Positions 57,501-64,000 of a stretch of 64,000 nt of DNA are shown one piece after another (positions within the stretch are counted from its first letter, which is position 1; each line of letters starts with the position of its first letter). The position numbers were made by a program, and so were the translations under genes. A model generated the notes under the pieces. The model saw only the letters and a list, made by a program, of their open reading frames with translations, was not told the DNA's origin and made no database searches. Source of the DNA: Enoplosus armatus (lineage: Eukaryota; Chordata; Actinopteri; Centrarchiformes; Enoplosidae); the NCBI RefSeq assembly GCF_043641665.1, contig NC_092184.1, forward strand, positions 23,684,608 to 23,748,607, given 5' to 3'.

Positions 57501-60500
57501 GTTTTATAGAAGTGGCTATTCTAGAGATCATATGTCTTGCCTGTGGACAGCCAAAATGTTACAGAGCGGTAAATATGAAAGCTTCTCCTGTTATGGGATG
57601 CGTGTTACACGAGACAGAGAGGCGATATAGTAAGATGAACACTTGAGAGCACATGAATGAGCTCACAGGCCTCACCTTCGTATCCAGAGTGCACCCTCTC
57701 AGCCAGGAGGAGGCAGCAGAACTGTTCCTCACCCAGCTCAGCATCCTGGACTTTCATCAGGTAAGGAGTCATACGGAAAGGGTAGTACTGGAGATCCCCT
57801 TCACGCTCCTTACCACCACTGCAACACACACACACACACACACACACACCATTATAATACTGTTTCACATTACTGGAGTAGTACCTTTCAAAAGTTACAG
57901 GCTTTCAAAAAAATTCAATTTGCTTTTGAAGTAGAAGAAAGAGCAAATAAAAGGATTTAGGTTTAGCAAATTGAATAGAGAAAACTGAAGTGAAGTTCAT
58001 GGGCTTTTAATGGTCTGACACATCAGCTCCTGAAAGCTGCGACTTAATATCATTTAAAATGTCTTAATGTAGTAATTATGTACTTAACGCTAATTAAATC
58101 TTCTTCTTCTTTTTAATGATTACATATATTTTTATTAAAAAAACAGATATTTTCCAGGTATTATAACATGATCACATTATATATTGAATAAGCAACAGAA
58201 GTCCTTCAGCTTAAACTGTAGCTGTAACACCCAATCTGGCCACTAGATGGAGGAACAGTTCAAAAGCTCACAGCCGCTGACTTCCTCCCTCCTCTCTTGC
58301 TCACCAGCACTGTGCTGACTCAGAGCTAGTTTGAGCAGGAAACTATGGATCAGAGAAGCTGCGGGGCCACGGTCACTCACCTGATGCGGCAAAAGAAGGA
58401 TTTCTCCTGCATGCACTCCGTGGGAGACGACTCTGAATAAGAGAGGGAGAAGGTGGGATGAATATATCACCAAATGCATCAGATTAAGTACCAAATGACC
58501 CACCTGTTGGAGTCAAAAAGGAAAAAGGTCTATGTAAAAATACAGAAACAAATTACAAAATTTACCATAGACATGAATCAACCTCTAAGACACAGTGTCA
58601 ACAATAACTGAAGATTAAGTAGGATTTATCGCATTAGATTTATGCAGGTGCATAAACCCTTAACTCAGAGCCTCTGACTGCACCAACATGCCAATATGGC
58701 TCCAGCAAAAATGTGGCAGGTGTGCGCGAGTAGGCGTGCATTCGCTAATGTGTGATTGAGCATGTTAATGAAATATGTGCTATGTGTGTATTGAGCATGT
58801 GTGTGTGGGGGCGGGTCACGTGAAGGAAATTGAGGCTCGTGTGTGTGCAGGTGGTTCGGGTTGTGTTTCATGTGGGTTTTCCACGTGCCCTTTGTGGGTG
58901 ATGGAAATCTACCATCCATGTCCAGCACCACGTTGGCCCACTTAAAATTAAATATCGGTTTGTTTCAGTGGGACAACATTTGAAAATCTGTTATGAGGAT
59001 TCCAAGTTAGATAAAAAGCAGTTATAATATTTAATATTTAATATTTAAGACCGCTGGTACCTGCTCCGGTGCACATGCTCCATGAGGGCAGGCGGTAGGG
59101 CGTGGTGAAGCTGTAGAACACGCTGACGTCCTGAGGCGTCAGGAACTCCACAAACTTGGCGTTATTAAACACTTCCCGCTTGCAGTTCAAGATGGACGCC
59201 GCCTGCTCTGAGATGTAAACAATCTTCCCCGTGATGAGTGAGACGGCTACAGCAAATATATCCTGCCGGTCAAAAAGACAAATTGGTTAGTTAGGCGTCT
59301 TTTTCAAGATGTACAAAAAATATATTTTTATGGAGCTGCAGTTAAGTAATTAAAGGATGTATTTTTTTGTTGCACTGATGAATTAAATCTTAAAGAAATG
59401 ACAATATTTTGTGTATGAGAGTCCGATTTCAGAATTTGAGATGTGACTTCTTTTTAAAATTTCACTTAAAATATGATTTCTTTTATCATATTTGCACATT
59501 TCAGATCACTCCCACCACTGTGAAGCAAATACATGATATGGCCATGGACCTTGTGGATGTTCCCTCTTTATTGAAGGTCAGAGGTACTTACAGTGTTTTT
59601 GAGGGTGTATTCTGAGGTGATGCTGTTGATTTCCTCGATGGTGTAGGAGGACACATCAAATCCTGGTGGCTGACTGTCATTAATCATCAGCATCTGGTAG
59701 TATTCCTCATTGGCTGCAAAACAAAGAGAGGACGGGTCAATGCACACATCGTACTTACATTGCTTTTCATGCAATATTCACACCCAAAAAATCTGAGAAA
59801 ATGATTCAGAATGCCCCCCCCCCCCCCCAGATCGGTCCAAATTCTCCAAAAGTTTATTCGCCAATGCAACAGTCGTCAACATCGCTGACGTACAACGACG
59901 ACGATGTAAAAAACATGTACGAACATGTGCATGAAAAAAGTGCCAACGGAAGCGAGTCTTACCTTTCACCTGTTTGACACACCGCAGCGCATATTTGAGC
60001 GTGTTGACGGTGCTGGACTTGCCCTTGCTCCTCTTTTCTGACGGCAAGTGCATCTTCAGCTCCTTGAGGGTCTTGAAGAGCTCCTTCTGTGTCTTAGCTT
60101 TGGCTGACTGTTCGCTGCTGCAGGGCGAGCATGAGACAGATACACGTGTGTCAAAATGACAAGGTCTCACCAGCACCGTCACACGCTTTCCAGCACAGAC
60201 AGCAGGAGGGGGTAGCTACCAGTATGTAAAGGGGATGGGGCATGTGGGATGCATCTCCTGTGGGTCTGACTCTCTAGAACTTTCTTTCTACTGTTGCATG
60301 CAGGTTAAAACTCTCACAGTTTACATGGAAGGAGGAGGAATAAGTAATCGTCTACAGTTTTAGTTTAGTTTTCTGTCAAACAAAGTGTATCAAATGGTAA
60401 GAGTTGCCATCATGAAAGGTGAGATGTAAGATGAACACTAACCTGCAGCCGCTGGTTGAAGGGTTGTCCTGCTCGGAGCTCACCAGACTGAAGGCGTTGG

Positions 60501-62830
60501 AGCTGCTCGGCGGCGAGGGGCTGTGAGAGTTTGAGCTGTAAGAATAAACAACATGTCCCGTTATTGAAGGTGCCCAGAAAGACCACAAGACAGAGCGCTA
60601 TGAAAGCACAGTTAGAGCGCCAAAACAAAAAAGGTAAGACTAAACATATTATAACTAAGTCAAGGACTTGGTGTTATAGAGTGTACCCGGAATGCCACAA
60701 ACATACCATCTGTGTCCCCTGTATGAATAAGTCCCTACAAACATGGACAGTAGCTGACAAGGACCAAACAGGAGGGTCAAACATTTCTTTCCCTGGATTT
60801 GGAATGTAAAAACAAGTGGCACAGTAAACAACCCCTTTTCTCTAAATATGCTTTATCATTATGGAAGATAATCTATAAATGTCTCCTATAAGTACTTGAT
60901 GAAACTGTTTTTATTTGATTTGAAGCTTGACGTAGCCTTGAGAATGTATTGTTGCTCTAATGGGGGGAAATAACCCACAAACATCCACTGAGCACCGAAC
61001 AAGCCCAGCTCACGCAGCATGTGTCAGACAAACAGAGAGAGCTAAGCAGAACCACTGATGAGGAGACGTAGTGTACGTCCATTTATTGCCTCCGCAGCTC
61101 CCTCGCATCATCTAAAGTGGTAAAAAAAAAAAGAATGAAGAAGGTGGGAATCGAGGAAACACAGGATTGAGGCGGCATCTGACGTCAGTTTCTGGTGACG
61201 GCGGCACAGCTGGGTAACTGTCAGCTGACTTGAACTGCTCTGTGGTGCCTTTTGTTGCCCTGGAGTTTCTTGTTTTACACAGTGAATGTGATGCACTGTT
61301 CCAATACTGATAATAAGGCCCCATACTGTAGTTATCAATGCTAATGCTTTCCTGCTTTTATTTACTGATGTCCACCAGCCTCTGCTTTTTGTCTCATCCA
61401 CACACGAACAACCAACTTCAGACTGAGGACATTTCAGTCAATCCAACACGCACGTATAAGGTTAACTGTTAAGACGGCATTTGGCCACTACATTTCAATC
61501 AAGCAGCTCAAAAGAGTTTGTAGCCATCAGACTGAAGCTGGCGGCCCACGTCTTACTTTTGAAACTCAAAATGTGCAGGAAGTTCCTCAGGTGTGTGTGA
61601 GTATGTCCTGAACTCATTCTGTCAGACACATTCCTGCACGCAACATCATCAGTCATTGAGAAAGTAATATGTTGGCTTGTACAGCACGGGGCTGCGCAGG
61701 ACCACTTGTGTAGTGGTGTTGTACTGGACTGCGTGTTGAAAAGTGTCTCCAATATTTTCTCCATCTCATGGATGAAACAAACAAACAAACACTTGAGCTT
61801 GGTTATGTAACAGCAGACCTCCAGAAGGTGTGTTGTTTTCTTCAGACAAGAGATGATGATCAGACAGATGTGGGGGGGGATCTTTATGTTTAAAAGCCAG
61901 ACATCTTTGACCTGCATATGATTAATTAACGAACACTAGGCTCCAGCTATTTAGAATTACAACTGACGCCCAGAATTCTTATCAAAATCATGTAATTATT
62001 ATCTCTGAGGAGCTAGCACAGTGTTGTTTGAGTATCCATTAATCCTATGACACCTACAGTCTTGACTATTTGTACACAATTAACCCACTTAACTGATTTC
62101 ATTTTTCCTGAACAGAGATGGTTTTTCTCAGTCAATAACAAGTCATTTCTAAATGGAACTGTGCCGACTGTCACCGTCTTTTTGTAGCTCGTCTCATAAT
62201 TAGGAACAAACCCCACAGCTGTCCTCAGTCTGAGACAGTCTGCTAGACTGCAGCAATGACTCATACAGGAGAAAATGGCCCTTCTATTACATTTAATGAA
62301 CCTTACTTCCGTGACCTAGATGGTCCGCTCCCCCATGGTGGTGGGAGAAAAAAGCTTCATTTAACATGAGTGCATTTGATGTGCCCTCACCTCTTGTTGC
62401 TCCCCGAAGACTCCATGAGAGCGGAATCCTTTCCGTTGCCATTTGAGCTGCCCACGGACTCATTGCCATGGGACTCATTGCCGTGCGACTCGTTACCATG
62501 GGATTCTGTCCCGCTCCCACTCGAGCCGCTGCCACCCATCTCTACATCCTCGTGCAAGGGTGGGCGTGGCCGCTTCCTGTCCTCGTGCGGGGAGCCCGAC
62601 AAGGTCGAGTGCTCGTGGCCGCTGTCGCTCCCCTCGGAGGCCAATCCCAGTTCGACCCCATCCTGCTCTCCGCAACCCTCGTTGTAACTGGCCATGCGAT
62701 GAAGCTGGCTAATGGAGCCGCGGGGAGAGCGCTCCTCTTCCTCCACCTGGAAGCCGACCCTTTCACGGTTCCGCTGGCGCCCGTCCAGGGTTGAGTACAG
62801 GAAGTGCTTTGGATCACTGTCCTCAGACAT
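51530..62830 (-). CDS. per2: Period circadian regulator 2
   Basis: Twenty-one coding exons in order: 62830-62391, 60535-60443, 60117-59963, 59713-59592, 59262-59061, 58432-58381, 57818-57676, 57477-57399, 57281-57175, 57014-56861, 56774-56666, 56565-56286, 56115-55959, 55869-55736, 55571-55365, 55232-54987, 54809-53611, 53472-53226, 53038-52801, 52664-52514 and 51682-51530; 4668 bp, 1555 residues. PAS-A spans about residues 235-340, PAS-B about 375-480 with its PAC to 515. [14 protein letters not shown] (about 557) is the beta-TrCP-type degron; [16 protein letters not shown] (about 785) is the CK1 phosphocluster mutated in human FASPS. The CRY-binding domain covers about 1380-1555, with CVYC (1507-1510) for the zinc contact with CRY. 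PER2 with CRY represses CLOCK-BMAL1 in the nucleus; in fish per2 is also light-induced. Identity as per2 rests on these motifs and hes6 synteny. Start is the ATG of [10 protein letters not shown]; an in-frame TTG four codons earlier was not used. Confidence 0.95.
51829..52300. mobile_element. Interspersed MITE-like repeat, copy 3 (last per2 intron)
   Basis: Longest copy here: GTTAGCTTAGCTTAGCAG, AGACTGGACACAGAGAG, GGGGGTTATGTGCCGGAGTA, TTTCTTGACTGGAAGCAGTG, CTTCCTGGAGTCTCTGCTG, then AAGCTAAGC repeats and GGGAGTGGTATTGATC. It carries an expanded (AGCTA)n run at about 52150-52182. Sits between the last two coding exons of per2. Confidence 0.7.
53267..53347 (-). repeat. per2: Coding Ser-Gly repeat in per2
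   Basis: Imperfect six-base repeat (GGCTCA, GGATCA, GGATCC variants on the coding strand) giving about 13 Ser-Gly pairs, roughly residues 1336-1362. Codon variation shows it is not a pure recent slippage tract. Confidence 0.9.
53980..54320 (-). repeat. per2: Coding 13-residue tandem repeat in per2
   Basis: About eight units of roughly 39 bp encode variants of [13 protein letters not shown] in the large per2 exon. Central units (about 54000-54170) are nearly identical in DNA; outer ones have drifted (for example [17 protein letters not shown]). Human PER2 has a Pro-rich region here without this repeat as far as I recall. Confidence 0.9.
57830..58380 (-). other. per2: per2 intron with short (CA)n
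   Basis: Intron between exons 58432-58381 and 57818-57676. A (CA)n tract at about 57824-57849 lies next to the acceptor of the 57818 exon. No additional exon visible. Confidence 0.6.
58817..58887. promoter_or_regulatory. per2: Two canonical E-boxes in a per2 intron
   Basis: CACGTG at 58817-58822 and 58882-58887, 65 bp apart start to start, in the intron between exons 59262-59061 and 58432-58381. CACGTG is the CLOCK-BMAL1 target sequence. Another CACGTG lies at 60143-60148 just beyond the acceptor of the 60117 exon. Whether they act as enhancers is inference. Confidence 0.35.
59810..59829. repeat. Poly-C tract in per2 intron
   Basis: About 17 consecutive C in the intron between exons 60117-59963 and 59713-59592 (poly-G on the transcript). 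Confidence 0.9.
60536..62390 (-). other. per2: First coding intron of per2
   Basis: About 1.85 kb with no exon. Several long open frames are shadows without family features. Donor is AAGAG|GTGAGG at 62391-62390 and acceptor TTCTTACAG|C at 60535. Confidence 0.6.
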
Positions 62831-62914
62831 GGGATGGGCCAAAGGTCAAAAGATGGGAGATTAAGTTGCCTTCCACATGGTACTGAGCTGATGCCTCAGG
62901 AGTGGGGATGCAGT
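62831..62914 (-). other. per2: per2 5' UTR part of first coding exon
   Basis: A minus-strand acceptor CTTGTAG|ACTGC at 62914 opens the exon that contains the start codon, so at least one noncoding exon lies further upstream (to the right), possibly outside the window. Confidence 0.5.
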
Positions 62915-63143
62915 CTACAAGGAGGAAAATAAACCACAGGTGAAATTACTCAGACGAACCCTTTACGATACAGTGCACTTCTATAGATAGCAGATCAATA
63001 GCAAAGAAACAGTCCTAAAAGAAGAAGCAATCGATGAGGATTAGAGAAAAGCATCCATCAAAAATACAGCAGTGCACTTTGATCTGATCAGCCAGTGTAG
63101 CCTTGGATCTCAGCATTTTTAAAAGTCAATAATAAAGAAAAGG

Positions 63144-63144
<1 letters not shown>

Positions 63145-63202
<58 letters not shown>
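63145..63202. repeat. (CA)n microsatellite
   Basis: About 29 uninterrupted CA units, some 230 bp upstream of the per2 exon containing the start codon. Confidence 0.95.
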
Positions 63203-63203
<1 letters not shown>

Positions 63204-63620
63204 CAAGGCTGCTGCCATCCATCCTTCAAAAGGTCTGCACAGTAAATAGGCCGTTGTTTGCCCTTTCCAGGCGGACTTAAGCCCCAGACCAGTGTGATCC
63301 AGTTCAATCTTTCAAAAGAGCATTTTCACATGAAAGGTGAGGCCATAGAGATGAAAACACACCGCAAATGAAAACATTCACCTCACACAGACCACAGGGA
63401 CGAATATGGACGTTGAAAGACAAAATGCTTTTGAAATAATTTGTCATTTTGAAGTTTTGTCTTCTCCTCCGCAGCCAACGGCCTGGCCCCTCACTAATGA
63501 ACTCATACAACAGGTAGGAAGAGAAAGCCTCACAAACAGCATTATCATTCATGCCACACAAACACATCGTGTTGATGCATCGTTCATGTTCACTTAAGTC
63601 TAAAACCAATAAATGTAGCC

Positions 63621-63628
63621 TTACGTAA
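63621..63628. promoter_or_regulatory. per2: D-box-like palindrome upstream of per2
   Basis: TTACGTAA fits the PAR-bZIP/E4BP4 D-box consensus TTAYRTAA. Light induction of zebrafish per2 is known to use D-box and E-box elements; no CACGTG is seen close to this one, so this may be only a candidate. Confidence 0.3.
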
Positions 63629-64000
63629 CACAGCGCAGCACCGGCCCTGAATCCACCAACAATATAAAAAGAACAATGTGCATAGTCCCTCAGGTAACAT
63701 TTACCTGGTATCATGACATCATTTCAATGATTACACAAGTCACCTTAGAAAACCTCTCTATGATCGTAACATGGGCATCCACTTTGTCAATACAGGGTGA
63801 ATTTCTCACAAGCATTCAGAGGCGTGAACATCGTATTTATTCTCTAAAAGAAGCTTGATAAAAATACAAGAGCAGCAGTTTTCCTCAGCTCTGCAGCCTC
63901 CTCCTCCTCCTCCTACACCCCCAACAGCAGAACAGCAGTAGTTGGAGCTATTAATGCCTGTTAAAGCCATAATAGGAAATACTGGCAACAGGTACTGAAG

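Larger units (their letters stand above)
62915..64000. other. per2 upstream intron or promoter region
   Basis: No coding exon visible. Holds a long (CA)n tract at 63145-63202, a TTACGTAA palindrome at 63621-63628 and a (CTC)n run near 63894-63914. Could be the 5' UTR intron of per2. Confidence 0.45.

Noticed and set aside
62831..62842. Four extra codons at the per2 N-terminus
   Set aside because: The first codon is TTG, not ATG; the ATG at 62830 is used.

Overview
The window is nuclear DNA from a teleost fish, most likely a percomorph (spiny-rayed) species. The evidence is: vertebrate multi-exon genes with short GT-AG introns; a fish-style secreted C-type lectin; a her8-like/hes6 pair next to per2; long (CA)n tracts; and several short interspersed repeats whose wording I know from percomorph genomes. 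There are no operons, ribosome binding sites, CRISPR arrays or tRNA/rRNA genes that I can see. Gene models below were built by hand from splice sites, and reading phase closes to a whole number of codons for every complete gene.

Layout, left to right: (1) 1-4340, minus: 5' part of prss16 (S28 serine protease, running off the left edge). (2) about 5265-5751, plus: a broken remnant of a C-type lectin gene. (3) 7573-8424, plus: a rhodopsin-family GPCR of the P2Y/GPR35-GPR55/LPA type. (4) 12430-16408, minus: itm2c (BRICHOS protein). (5) 20020-25281, minus: cab39 (MO25-alpha), with a probable noncoding first exon near 29.84-30.1 kb. (6) 32572-36014, plus: an intact two-domain C-type lectin gene with LINE and other repeat debris in its introns. 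(7) 38781-39909, plus: a her8-like bHLH-Orange repressor. (8) 43783-45266, plus: hes6. (9) 51530-62830, minus: the whole coding region of per2 in 21 coding exons, convergent with hes6.

Two synteny blocks known from human chromosome 2q37 meet here: GPR55-ITM2C-CAB39 and HES6-PER2. The genes do not form one pathway. cab39 is a scaffold of the LKB1-STRAD kinase complex; itm2c is a processed type II membrane protein; her8 and hes6 are repressors with a WRPW tail acting around Notch signalling; per2 is the negative limb of the circadian clock and retains its PAS domains, CK1 phosphocluster, beta-TrCP-type degron and CRY-binding domain.

I do not see a convincing undescribed system. The items most worth a second look are the lectin relic 27 kb from its intact relative, the alternative signal-peptide exon of the intact lectin, two perfect short hairpins at 36.3 and 36.9 kb, coding tandem repeats in per2, two RBPJ-type sites upstream of her8, paired E-boxes inside per2, and a decayed G-alpha-like fragment at 9.84 kb.
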